DNA of 64,000 nucleotides from Paenibacillus vietnamensis (GCF_020169515.1 NZ_JAHMHW010000007.1:62001-126000); one strand, 5' to 3'; shown: positions 1-8,827, counted from the stretch's first letter. Notes: generated from the letters alone by a model not told the origin. Made by a program: numbers and translations.

Positions 1-1
1 G

Positions 2-184
2 ACCGCTCCGGAGGTCATTGCCGCCAACTATGCGGGAATGCGCGTCGCTGGCATTACCTGCATCACCGATATGGCGATCGGCGACGAGCTGGAGCCGCTG
101 ACCCACGAGCAGGTCGTTCGAGTGGCGGAAGAGGCCCGGCCGACATTCATTTCCCTCGTCAAAGCGTCGGTAGGCACATTTTAG
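2..184 (+). CDS. punA: purine nucleoside phosphorylase, C-terminal end (partial)
   Basis: Only the last 60 codons are in the window; the gene begins upstream. The visible segment matches the C-terminus of trimeric purine nucleoside phosphorylases, which split purine (deoxy)nucleosides with phosphate into base plus (deoxy)ribose-1-phosphate in cytoplasmic salvage. Recognisable parts are TAPEVIAANYAGMRV, then GITCITDMAIG (the family has a near-identical G-x-S/T-C-I-T-N/D turn near the base-binding site) and LTHEQV before the last helix. A strong terminator follows the stop codon, so this is the end of its transcription unit. Confidence 0.88.
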   Translation, partial: TAPEVIAANYAGMRVAGITCITDMAIGDELEPLTHEQVVRVAEEARPTFISLVKASVGTF

Positions 185-205
185 CTGAAACTCCGAGGTT
201 GATAA

Positions 206-237
206 CGCCCCAAGCTGCAGCTTGGGGCGCCTTTTTT
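206..237 (+). terminator. intrinsic terminator after the nucleoside phosphorylase gene
   Basis: A perfect 24-bp palindrome (CGCCCCAAGCTG and its exact complement, 206-229) is followed by CC and a run of six T. Confidence 0.92.
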
Positions 238-337
238 GTTAGCAACATCAAATTATAGTTTCCGGAGCAGATTTGCTCCCGCCCCACTCCGAACCTTCGA
301 GCGTACTCATCCAACGTCGACGCTTCATGCAGCATCC

Positions 338-525
338 ATAACCGGATTTAGTGCAGTTATTTCTTAAGTAATTTTAGCATTGGAAATGATAAATGGATTC
401 GATACAGCTAAATAGCCGCTTTTCCTCCAATTCCACCTTTCCCCGCCATTTTGATACATAAAATCCAGCTATTTTTTGAAAAATCGGCACCACGGCGAAA
501 TTAGATACACGCAATCCATTTATTG
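338..525. repeat. dispersed palindromic element, copy A (forward-forward-reverse-reverse)
   Basis: Four degenerate ~26-base units related to ATAACTGGATTT, two variable bases, TGTATCTAAATC. Two are forward (from 338 and 389) and two are inverted (448-475 and 498-525). Using the T of the TGG core (and the A of its complement) as anchors, the units sit at 343, 394, 467 and 518, giving steps of 51, 73 and 51. The same layout recurs at 5478, 16134 and 31762. The element fills most of the gap between the nucleoside phosphorylase and diguanylate cyclase genes. I see nothing convincing in the rest of that gap. Confidence 0.75.
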
Positions 526-755
526 CACACATGATCCACGATGTCAGCTCCGTTAGCATCGCGCCACCAGCGAGTACCGAGACAAAGGACTTTCGAACCA
601 CCCTAACCGCGAATTTTGTTGAAAAAAGTCATTTCCATGTAAATATTGGTTGTATTTTGTAGACAAAAGCCTGCACCTGCACTATTCTGTACTAGAAGAG
701 TACGAGTAAATTACCGGAAGATACTCCAGTTCCCACAACAGGTGAGGTGCACAGC

Positions 756-2420
756 TTGACCCCGATTCAGAAACCGGACCGCGAAGCGGATCTGTTCCGC
801 AGCGCCTTCTATTACGCCCCGACCGGCATGGCTTTAGTCGCCTTAAACGGCCGCATGATGCTCGCCAACCCCTCTGCGCTGGCAATGCTGGGCTACGAGG
901 AAGAGGAGCTGTACGGCATGACATACGCGGATATTACACATCCCGAAGATGTCGAGCCGGACCTGCACTGCGTCAAACAGCTGCTGAACGGCGAAATCGA
1001 TTCGTATCAGCTTAAGAAACGATATCTACATAAATCAGGAAGCATCGTCACCGCCCTTCTGACAGTGTCGCTCGTTTTCGACAAGCAGGGCATTCCCCTG
1101 CATTTTATTTCGCAGATGCTGGATATGACGAATCAGATGAAAGCCGAGAACGAGGTGCAGCAGCTTACCAGACGGATTTCCAATATTTTGGAGAGCATCT
1201 CGGACGTCTTCTTCACGCTGGACGATCAAGCCCGTTTCATCTATGTCAACAATGCAGCATGCGCCCTGTTCAATAGAACCGAAGAACAACTGATCGGCGA
1301 AAGGATCTGGGCTTTGTTCCCCTGGCTCCGGGAAACCGTCAGCGGCCGGGAATACCGGATCGCTCTCGAGACGCAGCAGCCGCGCATGTACGAACAGTTC
1401 ATTCCCCTGCTTAACCAATGGTTCGAAGCGAATATCTACCCGTCCGAATCCGGCACGTCCATTCATATCCGCGAGGTAACGCGGCGCAAGCGCACGGCCG
1501 ACAAGCTGCAGGAAAGCGAAAAAAGCTTCCGTCTGCTTGCCGAGAATTCCAGCGATATGATCTCGAAGCACGGCCGGGACGGTTCGTTCACCTACGTCTC
1601 GCCTGCCTGCTACCTTCTGCTCGGCTACCGGAACGACGAGATGATTGGACGGACGCCCTTACATTTCTGCCATCCCGACGACAAGCAGCGTATGATCGAT
1701 AACCAGGAGCTGATCTACGTCCAGCAGGATTCGAACACAATTACTTACCGGCTCCGGCGCAAGGACGGCGAGTACCGCTGGTTCGAGACAACGAGCAACG
1801 TCGTCTTCCACGATGAGGATTTGACTTACACGACGGTCGCCGTCTCCAGAGACATCACCCCCCGCAAAGAGGTCGAGCTGCAAATGCTGGAGCAGTACAG
1901 AATTTTGCATGCGCTCTCACATATGGATGAGTTAACAAGCATTGCCAACCGACGCACCTTCGACGAGACCTGGAACCGGGAATGGGAGGATGCGCACCGC
2001 CACGATATGCCTTTGTCCCTTCTTCTTTGCGATATCGACGACTTCAAGCTGTACAACGATTCGTTCGGGCACCAGAAGGGCGACGAATGCCTCCGGTCCA
2101 TCGCCATCTGCATGAGAAAGATGCTGAAACGGCCGCTTGATATCGTGACCCGGTACGGAGGCGAGGAATTTGCCGTCATTCTGCCGCAGACGGGTGAGGA
2201 ACGGGCGGCCAGAATAGCGGAGCAGCTGCGCGAAGCGGTGTTCCGGCTGCAAATTCCGCATGCGGAGCCGACAGGCAGGCCTTTTGTCACGATAAGCCTC
2301 GGAGCGTCTACTTGGAAGCCTGGCTCCGACATGACCCGGGACGAATTGTTCGTGCACGCCGACCAGGCGCTTTACCGGGCAAAACGCGAGGGCAAAAACA
2401 GGTCCTCCATCCCATCCTGA
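756..2420 (+). CDS. PAS-PAS-PAS-GGDEF diguanylate cyclase
   Basis: Soluble sensor that should make cyclic di-GMP from two GTP. Three PAS domains (about residues 15-130, 145-250 and 260-380) precede a GGDEF domain. The signature is GGEEF at about residue 468, after DELTSIANRR. An RPLD inhibitory-site motif lies exactly five residues upstream, so product feedback inhibition is likely. There are no membrane segments, so the signal is probably cytoplasmic. Start: a GTG at 747 directly abuts the AGGTGAG ribosome binding site, whereas the in-frame TTG at 756 sits about 8 bases from it, so I prefer TTG. The gene is single and followed by its own terminator. The nearby HD-GYP protein (46.3 kb) and c-di-GMP riboswitch (50.8 kb) belong to the same signalling network. 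Confidence 0.93.
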   Translation: MTPIQKPDREADLFRSAFYYAPTGMALVALNGRMMLANPSALAMLGYEEEELYGMTYADITHPEDVEPDLHCVKQLLNGEIDSYQLKKRYLHKSGSIVTALLTVSLVFDKQGIPLHFISQMLDMTNQMKAENEVQQLTRRISNILESISDVFFTLDDQARFIYVNNAACALFNRTEEQLIGERIWALFPWLRETVSGREYRIALETQQPRMYEQFIPLLNQWFEANIYPSESGTSIHIREVTRRKRTADKLQESEKSFRLLAENSSDMISKHGRDGSFTYVSPACYLLLGYRNDEMIGRTPLHFCHPDDKQRMIDNQELIYVQQDSNTITYRLRRKDGEYRWFETTSNVVFHDEDLTYTTVAVSRDITPRKEVELQMLEQYRILHALSHMDELTSIANRRTFDETWNREWEDAHRHDMPLSLLLCDIDDFKLYNDSFGHQKGDECLRSIAICMRKMLKRPLDIVTRYGGEEFAVILPQTGEERAARIAEQLREAVFRLQIPHAEPTGRPFVTISLGASTWKPGSDMTRDELFVHADQALYRAKREGKNRSSIPS

Positions 2421-2435
2421 CGGAACGATAAAAAA

Positions 2436-2478
2436 GCTCACAGCCGCGGAGCTGCCGCTTGGCCGTGAGCATTTTTTT
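2436..2478 (+). terminator. intrinsic terminator after the diguanylate cyclase
   Basis: GCTCAC pairs with GTGAGC, extended inside by GCC/GGC, and is followed by seven T at 2472-2478. Confidence 0.85.
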
Positions 2479-2498
2479 AGGATAGCTTTCGTGCAAAA

Positions 2499-2960
2499 TT
2501 AACGCTTGATCAGTTTAAAATCGTCGTAATGGAAGCCTGGAGCGACGACGCAGGATACGAGCACGGGCTCGTCGCCGAGCGGGCGCGCCATCTGCCATTC
2601 GTTCGCCGGCACAAGCGCTTGGGGCTGGTGTCCCGCCTCCACGTCCGGACCGACGATAATTTCCCGGCGGACCGACGGATCTTCTGCAGTGCCGCCCAGC
2701 GTCAGCATAAGCGGACTGCCGGAATGCCACAGCCAGAGCTCGTCCGAATAAACGGTATGCCAGTCGGAAAACTCATCCGGGTGCAGAAGAAAATAAATCG
2801 AGGATGCCGCGAATCTCGGTCCCGAGTAAGGGGCGCCCAGCACTTCGTGCGGAATCGTGAAGCCGGCCTTCCATATTTCTTTGTACCATCCGCCCTCGAC
2901 ATGCGGCTTCAAATCAAGCGCCTGCACGAGCGGAGACAGCTGTTTCACTAATGCTCCCAT
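2499..2960 (-). CDS. cupin superfamily protein (DUF985 / Cupin_5)
   Basis: A 153-residue protein with the features of the Cupin_5 (DUF985) family. The N-terminus has the L-x-L-x-P-H-x-E-G-G-W/Y-Y pattern (LKPHVEGGWYKEIW). SSIYFLL and the WHTVYSDELWLWHSG strand resemble the metal-binding cupin motif, and VSCVVAPGFHYDDF lies near the end. Family members are small beta-barrels, some linked to sugar or nucleotide-sugar isomerisation; no substrate can be assigned here. The ATG is preceded by AAGG at good spacing. It converges with the diguanylate cyclase gene. Confidence 0.85.
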   Translation of the reverse strand: MGALVKQLSPLVQALDLKPHVEGGWYKEIWKAGFTIPHEVLGAPYSGPRFAASSIYFLLHPDEFSDWHTVYSDELWLWHSGSPLMLTLGGTAEDPSVRREIIVGPDVEAGHQPQALVPANEWQMARPLGDEPVLVSCVVAPGFHYDDFKLIKR

Positions 2961-3095
2961 CTCTCTACCTTCTTTCTATCTCGAAAAATCATTCCCCCAT
3001 TGTATATCGGTCCGCCTGAAGCGTCAATTCAGTAACCGGGTGGGGATGGTAGGCAATGGTTCATAAAATTGCCGCAGTAATATATGGAACACACT

Positions 3096-3123
3096 TTGTT
3101 ATTTCACATTTATAAGTTATACT
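3096..3123 (+). promoter_or_regulatory. probable sigma-A promoter of the KhtTU operon
   Basis: TTGTTA, 16 bases, TATACT, about 40 bases upstream of the first ATG of the operon (3163) in an AT-rich stretch. Called by eye only. Confidence 0.4.
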
Positions 3124-3162
3124 TATATTAACTAACTTTTTTACCGCTTGGGAGGTGAGCAG

Positions 3163-3528
3163 ATGAACCGGATCATAAGCATCGATGAAAGGCTGTACCG
3201 CAGCCGGATTATGCATGTGCTTCTTATCGTTCCGCTGCTCCTTGCAGCTCTGTTTGCGTACCAGGCGGGCAATTCCTTCGAGCTTACAGCCGGCGCCAGC
3301 CGCGTGAGCAACGTCTCCAGGGCAACCTTTGAAATGTCGGACAGGGAAAAAGCGGGCCGCAAGCAATTGTGGCTGCTCAAAGCGAGGGCGCTGGCTTTCG
3401 TTCGCGCGCTTGTCCGCGTTTATTTGCTGCCCCCGCACCCTTTCTATGCCCTAAGCAGTGCCGTGCCGCAGCGCATGCGCGATCTGCTGATGACCCCGAT
3501 TAAATTCACCTCCAGGTATGTTGGCTAA
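3163..3528 (+). CDS. small membrane-anchored protein of unknown function, first gene of the KhtTU operon
   Basis: A 121-residue protein I do not recognise. A strongly hydrophobic segment (about residues 20-37, MHVLLIVPLLLAALFAY) predicts one transmembrane helix near the N-terminus, followed by a basic, Arg-rich C-terminal half. The start is the ATG eight bases after GGGAGGTGA. It lies 48 bp upstream of khtT on the same strand with no terminator between, so it is probably cotranscribed. Bacillus subtilis has a third small gene, khtS, at the equivalent place before khtT and khtU. Positional equivalence is the only link; I claim no sequence similarity. Confidence 0.7.
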   Translation: MNRIISIDERLYRSRIMHVLLIVPLLLAALFAYQAGNSFELTAGASRVSNVSRATFEMSDREKAGRKQLWLLKARALAFVRALVRVYLLPPHPFYALSSAVPQRMRDLLMTPIKFTSRYVG

Positions 3529-3576
3529 ACTTCTCATTTTGTTCGAATACGATCAACAAATGAGGAGGCACAATTC

Positions 3577-4068
3577 ATGAATATCCGAGAATCCGACCTG
3601 CCCGGCATCGGGCGCAAATACCAAGTCATGACGCGCAGCGGAGACAAATTCGTCATCATTATCCATGACGACGGTCGCCGCGAGCTGTACCATTTCGACT
3701 ACGACGATCCGGACGACAGCATCTCCATGGTAACGCTCGAGGACGAGGAAGCGAGACAGATCGCCGCCATCGTCGGCGGAATGACGTATAAGCCGAAAGC
3801 GCTGGAGACGATCGAAGTCGCGCTTGACGACCTGACGATCGAATGGTACAAAATCGAGCCGAACTCCGCCTGCATCGGCAGATCGATCGGCGAAGCGAAT
3901 ATCCGCCAAACGACCGGCGCGACGATCATCGCAGCGGTAGAGAAAGACGCCAAGCATATCAATCCGGGTCCCGACTACGTTTTCAAGCCTGACACCACCC
4001 TGATCGTTGCAGGGGAACGCCAGCATTTGAAGCTTCTTAAGCTGATGCTGCAAAACGGGAGCCGTTAA
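3577..4068 (+). CDS. khtT: KhtT, regulatory subunit of the K+/H+ antiporter
   Basis: A 163-residue cytoplasmic protein like Bacillus KhtT: an N-terminal part ([37 protein letters not shown]) followed by a TrkA-C (RCK_C) domain from about residue 85 ([34 protein letters not shown] ending [11 protein letters not shown], shown here in part). In B. subtilis KhtT controls the membrane subunit KhtU and its TrkA-C domain binds c-di-AMP, so that role is expected here. AGGAGG lies 10 bases before the ATG. Its stop is two bases from the khtU start, so the two are translationally coupled. Confidence 0.92.
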   Translation: MNIRESDLPGIGRKYQVMTRSGDKFVIIIHDDGRRELYHFDYDDPDDSISMVTLEDEEARQIAAIVGGMTYKPKALETIEVALDDLTIEWYKIEPNSACIGRSIGEANIRQTTGATIIAAVEKDAKHINPGPDYVFKPDTTLIVAGERQHLKLLKLMLQNGSR

Positions 4069-4070
4069 TT

Positions 4071-5312
4071 ATGGATCACATGGTGCTGGAAATCGGTCTT
4101 GCCGTCGTTCTTATTGCCTTAGTCGGGCTATTGGCGTCCAAAATTCGGTTTTCCGTCATCCCGTTTTATATCTTGATCGGCATGGCCGTAGGTCCGCATG
4201 CGCCGCACGTCGGCATATTGGACTTCAGGTTTATTCATAGTGCAGAGCTCATTGAATTCATGGGGCGGCTGGGCGTGCTTTTCCTGCTGTTCTATTTGGG
4301 TCTGGAGTTTTCTGTAGGCCGGTTGATGAAATCGGGCCGCAATATTGCGGTTGGCGGAACGATCTATATTTTGATCAATTTCACATTAGGTTTGTTTTTC
4401 GGCTGGATCAACGGCTTTCCCGTTGCGGAGACGATGGTCATAGCAGGCATTACAACGATTTCTTCAAGCGCAATCGTCGCGAAGGTGCTCGTGGATTTGA
4501 AGCGCACGGCCAACCCGGAGACCGAGATGATTCTCGGGATCATCATGTTTGAGGATATTTTCCTCGCGGTGTATATTTCCGTGCTGTCCGGGCTGGTACT
4601 GAGCGATTCGTCCTCTCTGGGCGGCGTCCTGCTGTCCGCTTCGTACGCGCTGGGCTTCATGCTTCTCTTTCTTATTATCGGGCGCAAGGCCGCTCCTTTA
4701 CTCAATAAATTTTTTAATATCCGCTCGAATGAGCTGTTCCTGCTGCTTGTCTTCGGCATCCTGTTCCTCGTGGCAGGCTTCTCCGAGACGATTCACGTCG
4801 CCGAAGCGATCGGCGCTCTTCTCGTCGGCCTCGTGCTGGCGGAGACGGTCCATATGAAGCGAATCGAGCATATGATCCTGCCGTTCCGCGACTTCTTCGG
4901 CGCTCTCTTCTTCTTCAGCTTTGGCCTGACGATCGATCCGTTCGCGCTCGGCGGCGCAGTGTGGCTGTCGCTCGGCGCGGTCGCGATCACGCTCTTCGGC
5001 AATTTCCTCGCCGGCATGCTGGCGGGAAAGAGCGCGGGCCTGTCGCCGAAGGCGTCCGCCAACATCGGCCTGACGATCGTGTCGCGAGGCGAGTTTTCCA
5101 TCATTATGGCGAACCTGGGCAAAGCGGGCGGCCTGCTGGATATGCTCCAGCCGTTCGCGGCGCTGTACGTGCTGATCCTCGCGATACTGGGCCCGCTCCT
5201 GACGAAGGAGTCGAAGACGATTTTCAAGAGCCTGAACGTAGTGTTCCGGTGGGAAAAAGCGAAAAAGCCCCTCAGTCCCGAGACTGCCAAGGACTCCGCG
5301 GGGGGAGTATAA
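4071..5312 (+). CDS. khtU: KhtU, CPA2-family K+/H+ antiporter
   Basis: A 413-residue polytopic membrane protein of the monovalent cation:proton antiporter-2 family, with about 12 hydrophobic segments. Typical pieces are the N-terminal helix LIALVGLLASKIRF, GPHAPHVGILDF, LGVLFLLFYLGLEFS, TTISSSAIVAKVL, EAIGALLVGLVLAET and FGALFFFSFGL. It ends after a short polar tail without its own TrkA-N/C domain, as expected when regulation is supplied by the separate KhtT. It exports K+ (and probably other monovalent cations) in exchange for H+, helping with osmotic, alkaline or thiol stress. A terminator follows. Confidence 0.92.
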   Translation: MDHMVLEIGLAVVLIALVGLLASKIRFSVIPFYILIGMAVGPHAPHVGILDFRFIHSAELIEFMGRLGVLFLLFYLGLEFSVGRLMKSGRNIAVGGTIYILINFTLGLFFGWINGFPVAETMVIAGITTISSSAIVAKVLVDLKRTANPETEMILGIIMFEDIFLAVYISVLSGLVLSDSSSLGGVLLSASYALGFMLLFLIIGRKAAPLLNKFFNIRSNELFLLLVFGILFLVAGFSETIHVAEAIGALLVGLVLAETVHMKRIEHMILPFRDFFGALFFFSFGLTIDPFALGGAVWLSLGAVAITLFGNFLAGMLAGKSAGLSPKASANIGLTIVSRGEFSIIMANLGKAGGLLDMLQPFAALYVLILAILGPLLTKESKTIFKSLNVVFRWEKAKKPLSPETAKDSAGGV

Positions 5313-5319
5313 GAATGAG

Positions 5320-5350
5320 CCGGCTGAGGGTGACCTCGGCCGGTTTTTTT
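5320..5350 (+). terminator. intrinsic terminator after khtU
   Basis: CCGGCTGAGG pairs with CCTCGGCCGG over a four-base loop (one G-T pair), followed by seven T. Confidence 0.88.
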
Positions 5351-5477
5351 GCGGCTGGATGTTGGTTGAGATTGGTACGTGGCGGATGTAGCTCCGGGTG
5401 AAAGTATTGCTTAGGCGTGCGGCGCTTAGTGAATATGGCGTCAGGAGAGCTGCTTTTTTAGTATCGCTTTATAGAAG

Positions 5478-5665
5478 TAAATGGATTTCATGTATCTAAT
5501 TCACCGGATTTTTCTTCCCTCGATGAAAATAATTGTATTTTGTGTATATAATCCCGCCGAAAATTACGAATCCGGCTCATTTGCATGATTTATATACTAG
5601 AAATACAGTTATACTGCCGATGACCGCCCTTCCGGCAAAAATAAAGACATCCCATCCATTTATTT
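5478..5665. repeat. dispersed palindromic element, copy B
   Basis: Same four-unit layout as copy A: forward units from 5478 and 5528, inverted units at 5586-5613 and 5637-5665. Core anchors are at 5482, 5534, 5607 and 5658 (steps 52, 73, 51). The inner forward and inner inverted units share the variants TGTATT and GTATATAA, which keeps the two arms complementary. The element occupies most of the khtU-to-response-regulator gap; its right end abuts the probable promoter at 5664. Confidence 0.78.
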
Positions 5666-5693
5666 GTCGCCCCCGCCCGCTCTCCCTTATAAT
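5664..5693 (+). promoter_or_regulatory. probable sigma-A promoter of the two-component system
   Basis: TTGTCG, 18 bases, TATAAT, about 55 bases upstream of the response-regulator ATG. The -35 overlaps the end of repeat copy B, so the repeat may have brought or altered this promoter. Confidence 0.5.
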
Positions 5694-5752
5694 CGAATCG
5701 AAACCGGTAACCCCGCAAGAACCAATTTACATAAAGAAGGGAAGCGGACTCC

Positions 5753-6430
5753 ATGAGTGCAGCTTTGTTATATATCGAGGATGATCAAGAAATTGGAAGC
5801 TTTGTCAGTACGCATTTGAAGGAGCAGGGCTACGAGGTGAACTGGGTGACGAGCGGCGAGAGAGCTCTTGAGGCGGCAGCCGGCTGCAGGCTGGTCATTC
5901 TCGATGTCATGCTGCCCGGCCTCGACGGCTTCACGGTAGGACAACGGCTGAAAAAAGCGGAGCCGGACATCCCCATTCTGATGCTGTCGGCACGTACATC
6001 GATCGACGACAAGCTGCAGGGGCTGCAGTTTGCGGACGATTATTTGACCAAGCCGTTCCATCCCGACGAGCTGACGGCGCGCATCGAAGTGCTGCTCCGC
6101 CGGTCGGGCAATCGCTCATCCGCGGAGCCGCTCGCCATCAAGCATTTGCTCGTCTACGAACAGCAAAACCGCGTGGAAAACGGCGAAACGGGCGAGGAAA
6201 TTACGCTGACGGGCAAGCAGTTTCATATTTTCAGCTATTTGCTGCGGCATCTGGGCCAAATCCTCACCAAAGAGCAAATCTACGAGGCGGTCTGGGGCGA
6301 GCCTTATATCGAAGGGGACAAAACGCTGCAGGTGCATATCCGGTATTTGCGCGAAAAGCTCGAGCGGGACCCCGCAGCCCCCGAAATCGTCGAAACGGTG
6401 CGCGGCATCGGCTATCGGGTGCGCAAGTGA
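5753..6430 (+). CDS. OmpR-family response regulator (cell-envelope stress type)
   Basis: 225 residues. The receiver domain (1-115) has the acidic pair E9/D10-D11, phosphoacceptor D51 (VILDVMLPG), S79 and K100 (YLTKPF). A C-terminal winged helix (about 130-225) has the typical ITLTGKQFHIFSYLL, LTKEQIYEAVWG and VRGIGYRVRK segments. The loop before K100 (GLQFADDY) is one residue shorter than the usual G-A-D-D-Y form. Its stop overlaps the kinase start by four bases. With the ABC genes downstream, it probably controls their expression through the repeats at 7835. Confidence 0.92.
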   Translation: MSAALLYIEDDQEIGSFVSTHLKEQGYEVNWVTSGERALEAAAGCRLVILDVMLPGLDGFTVGQRLKKAEPDIPILMLSARTSIDDKLQGLQFADDYLTKPFHPDELTARIEVLLRRSGNRSSAEPLAIKHLLVYEQQNRVENGETGEEITLTGKQFHIFSYLLRHLGQILTKEQIYEAVWGEPYIEGDKTLQVHIRYLREKLERDPAAPEIVETVRGIGYRVRK

Positions 6431-7815
6431 GGAAAGCTGGCACGAGAGAAGGCGGCATCCGCTTCCGCCAAACGCTGCTGTCCCGCTATCTGCTGATCAT
6501 TTTGTTCGCGTTTATGTTTATACCGGTTATTTTCCCTCTCACCTCCATCGGTTATATGGTCATGCAGAAGAACGCGAATCCGCAATCCGATTATTTAAAA
6601 TACGGCAATGCCGCATCGCTGGAAGCCATGTGGCACAAGGAAGCCTCCCTTCTGTCCGAGGCGCAGCCGGAGCGGATCGACGGCAGGCTTCGCGAGCTGA
6701 AGCAGGCTTATCCCGAAGCCTCGGTTTTCTGGGTCGACGCTTCAGGTGCGACCCGGCTGCAGATGCCGGAGCAGGACCGGCTTCCCGCGCAATGGACGCA
6801 GGCGGACGCGATCCGGTTCATGAAAGCCAGCGTAGGCGGCGACCCTTATACCGTCGTTGCGTTCATCGGCCAGGCAAGCGGCGCGGAAACCGGCTTTATG
6901 GTTATGCAGATGCCTCGCTCGGTCATCGAAATACAGAACCCGATCGGCGTGGATACGCCGTATTATATCGCTTTTATTTTTGTCATGTTCGTGTTCTTCA
7001 TCGCACTGTCCCTGCTTTTCTTCCGGCATATCCGCCGGCGGCTGCTGCGGCTGCAAGCCGCGATGGCCGTCCATGGAGACGACGGTCTGCCAATGCCGGT
7101 CGTGCAAACCAAGCCGGACGAAATCGGCCAGCTGGAGCAGTCCTTCAACCGCATGGTCGAGCAGCTTAAGGCCGGCAAGGAACGGGAGCGCGCCGAGGAG
7201 GAGCTGCGCAAGCGGCTGATCGCGAATTTATCTCATGACCTGCGCACCCCGCTCACCGTAATGAACAGCCATGTCTACTCGTTAAGAAAAGAAGCGCTGA
7301 GTGAAGCAGGCCAAGCAGCCGTCAAGCAAATCGAGCAAAAAATCGCCGGCACCGGCAGCCTCATCGACAACCTGCTGTCCTACACGCTCATGACGAGCGG
7401 CCGCTATCCCTTGAAGTTGGAGCGCCAGGACATGCTTCGCCTCATCAGGGAAAGCGCCGCCGACTGGTATCCGCTTTGGGAGCAGGAAGGCATCGAAGCG
7501 GACATCGGCCTGCCGGACGAATCGGTCTATTGGCGGATCGACAAGGAAGGCTTCCGCCGCGTGCTGGACAACCTGTTCCAGAACGTTGTCCGCCATGCGA
7601 AGGGCGGCCGGTATATCGGCATTTCCGTGGAGGCGCACGGGGACAGGCAGATCCTCTCCGTCTGCGACCGCGGAGCGGGAATGAATGCGGACTCCGGCGG
7701 CAAAGGCGCAGGCATTGGTCTGGCCATCGTCGGCTATCTCCTGTCGGAGATGGGTCTTGCGTGGCACACCGAAAGCGCGGACAGCGGCACGAAGGTGCTC
7801 ATCTATCCGAAGTGA
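6427..7815 (+). CDS. sensor histidine kinase, partner of the preceding regulator
   Basis: 462 residues, GTG start overlapping the regulator stop. Two membrane helices (about 20-46 and 179-199) enclose a ~130-residue extracellular loop. A HAMP-like linker follows, then HisKA with H270 in NLSHDLRTPLTV, and HATPase_c with the N-box NLFQNVVRHA, VCDRGAGM and GAGIGLAIV. The extracytoplasmic loop is larger than in the intramembrane-sensing BceS kinases, so it may sense its ligand directly rather than through the transporter. Confidence 0.92.
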   Translation: MRKAGTREGGIRFRQTLLSRYLLIILFAFMFIPVIFPLTSIGYMVMQKNANPQSDYLKYGNAASLEAMWHKEASLLSEAQPERIDGRLRELKQAYPEASVFWVDASGATRLQMPEQDRLPAQWTQADAIRFMKASVGGDPYTVVAFIGQASGAETGFMVMQMPRSVIEIQNPIGVDTPYYIAFIFVMFVFFIALSLLFFRHIRRRLLRLQAAMAVHGDDGLPMPVVQTKPDEIGQLEQSFNRMVEQLKAGKERERAEEELRKRLIANLSHDLRTPLTVMNSHVYSLRKEALSEAGQAAVKQIEQKIAGTGSLIDNLLSYTLMTSGRYPLKLERQDMLRLIRESAADWYPLWEQEGIEADIGLPDESVYWRIDKEGFRRVLDNLFQNVVRHAKGGRYIGISVEAHGDRQILSVCDRGAGMNADSGGKGAGIGLAIVGYLLSEMGLAWHTESADSGTKVLIYPK

Positions 7816-7834
7816 GGCTTCGGACGGAATGTTT

Positions 7835-7876
7835 TTTAAACTGAATTTAAACTTGGCCCCCTCTTCGTTTTAACCT
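7835..7876 (+). promoter_or_regulatory. direct repeats phased by 11 bp, probable response-regulator operator
   Basis: Two exact TTTAAACT octamers start at 7835 and 7846 (11 bp apart), and a degenerate copy (TTTTAACC) starts at 7868, another 22 bp on. OmpR/PhoP-family regulators bind direct repeats spaced one helical turn apart, and this array sits just upstream of the ABC operon. Confidence 0.55.
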
Positions 7877-7909
7877 TCGGCCGGTAAAGTTATCGGTGAG
7901 GTGATTCGC

Positions 7910-8827
7910 ATGAACGAATGGGTTATTGAAACGAGGGCACTAAGCAAGCGCTACAAGGGGCGTTATGCGGTGTCGGGCCTGAATTTGAAAATCGCAAAAG
8001 GAGACATCTACGGCTTTCTCGGGCCGAACGGCGCGGGCAAAACGACGACGATCCGCATGCTGCTCGGCTTGATTAAGCCTTCGAGCGGCTCGGTTCATAT
8101 TTTCGGGAAGGAGCTCCAAAAGGAGAGGTTGTCCATCCTCCGCAGAGTCGGCTCGCTGGTCGAATATCCGTCGTACTATGGCCACTTAAGCGCCGTCGAC
8201 AATTTGGAAGCGATCCGGCGCATTCTGGATGTGCCCGTCGGCAAAATCGCCGAGGTGCTGGACATCGTCGGACTTGCGAAGGAAGCGCGCCGGCCGGTGA
8301 AGGGCTTCTCGCTCGGGATGAAGCAGCGGCTCGGCATCGCAAGCGCCCTGCTTGGCAGCCCGGAGCTGCTCGTGCTCGACGAGCCTACCAACGGGCTCGA
8401 CCCGTCCGGCATCCTCGAGATCCGCGAGCTCATCAAGGATATGCCGAGGCAGCACGGCATTACGGTGCTCATCTCCAGCCACCTGCTCAGCGAAGTGGAG
8501 CTGACGGCCGGAACGGTCGGCATTATCCGCCAGGGCGAGCTTGTGTTCCAGGATACGATCGAAAGCCTGCACCGTCAGGCGCAGGGGCAGATCAGACTTG
8601 TCGTATCCGAACCGGAGCAGGCAACTGTAGCGCTGATGCAGCACGGGTTCCGGGCGGAGCTTAAGGAATCTGCGGTGTGGCTGAACGGTGGTCAGGGAGA
8701 CGACGCCGTTGCGGGGGCGGTCAAGCGGCTCGTCGAACGGGAACATTCGGTCTACCGGGTCGAGGAGCGGCGCAAATCGCTGGAGGAGCTTTTTCTCCAG
8801 ATCGTCGGGGAGGGACTGCGCGCATGA
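7910..8827 (+). CDS. ABC transporter ATPase, peptide-antibiotic (lantibiotic/bacitracin) protection type
   Basis: 305 residues. Walker A GPNGAGKT at 38-45, signature FSLGMKQRLGIA, Walker B LLVLDEPTNGLDP and the H-loop ISSHLLSEVE. The C-terminal ~85 residues are the extension typical of BcrA/SpaF/NisF-like ATPases. The ATG was chosen over an upstream GTG because GGTGAGGTGA is correctly spaced for it. Two permease genes follow with overlapping starts, and a two-component system precedes it. That is the standard order for a module that detects and removes membrane-active peptides; the ligand is unknown. Confidence 0.9.
   Translation: MNEWVIETRALSKRYKGRYAVSGLNLKIAKGDIYGFLGPNGAGKTTTIRMLLGLIKPSSGSVHIFGKELQKERLSILRRVGSLVEYPSYYGHLSAVDNLEAIRRILDVPVGKIAEVLDIVGLAKEARRPVKGFSLGMKQRLGIASALLGSPELLVLDEPTNGLDPSGILEIRELIKDMPRQHGITVLISSHLLSEVELTAGTVGIIRQGELVFQDTIESLHRQAQGQIRLVVSEPEQATVALMQHGFRAELKESAVWLNGGQGDDAVAGAVKRLVEREHSVYRVEERRKSLEELFLQIVGEGLRA

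Noticed and set aside
374..601. 75-codon minus-strand reading frame left of the diguanylate cyclase
   Set aside because: It runs through repeat copy A, has no ribosome site and no recognisable protein features.
5533..5784. 83-codon plus-strand frame before the response regulator
   Set aside because: It crosses repeat copy B and the promoter and overlaps the real gene start; no ribosome site.
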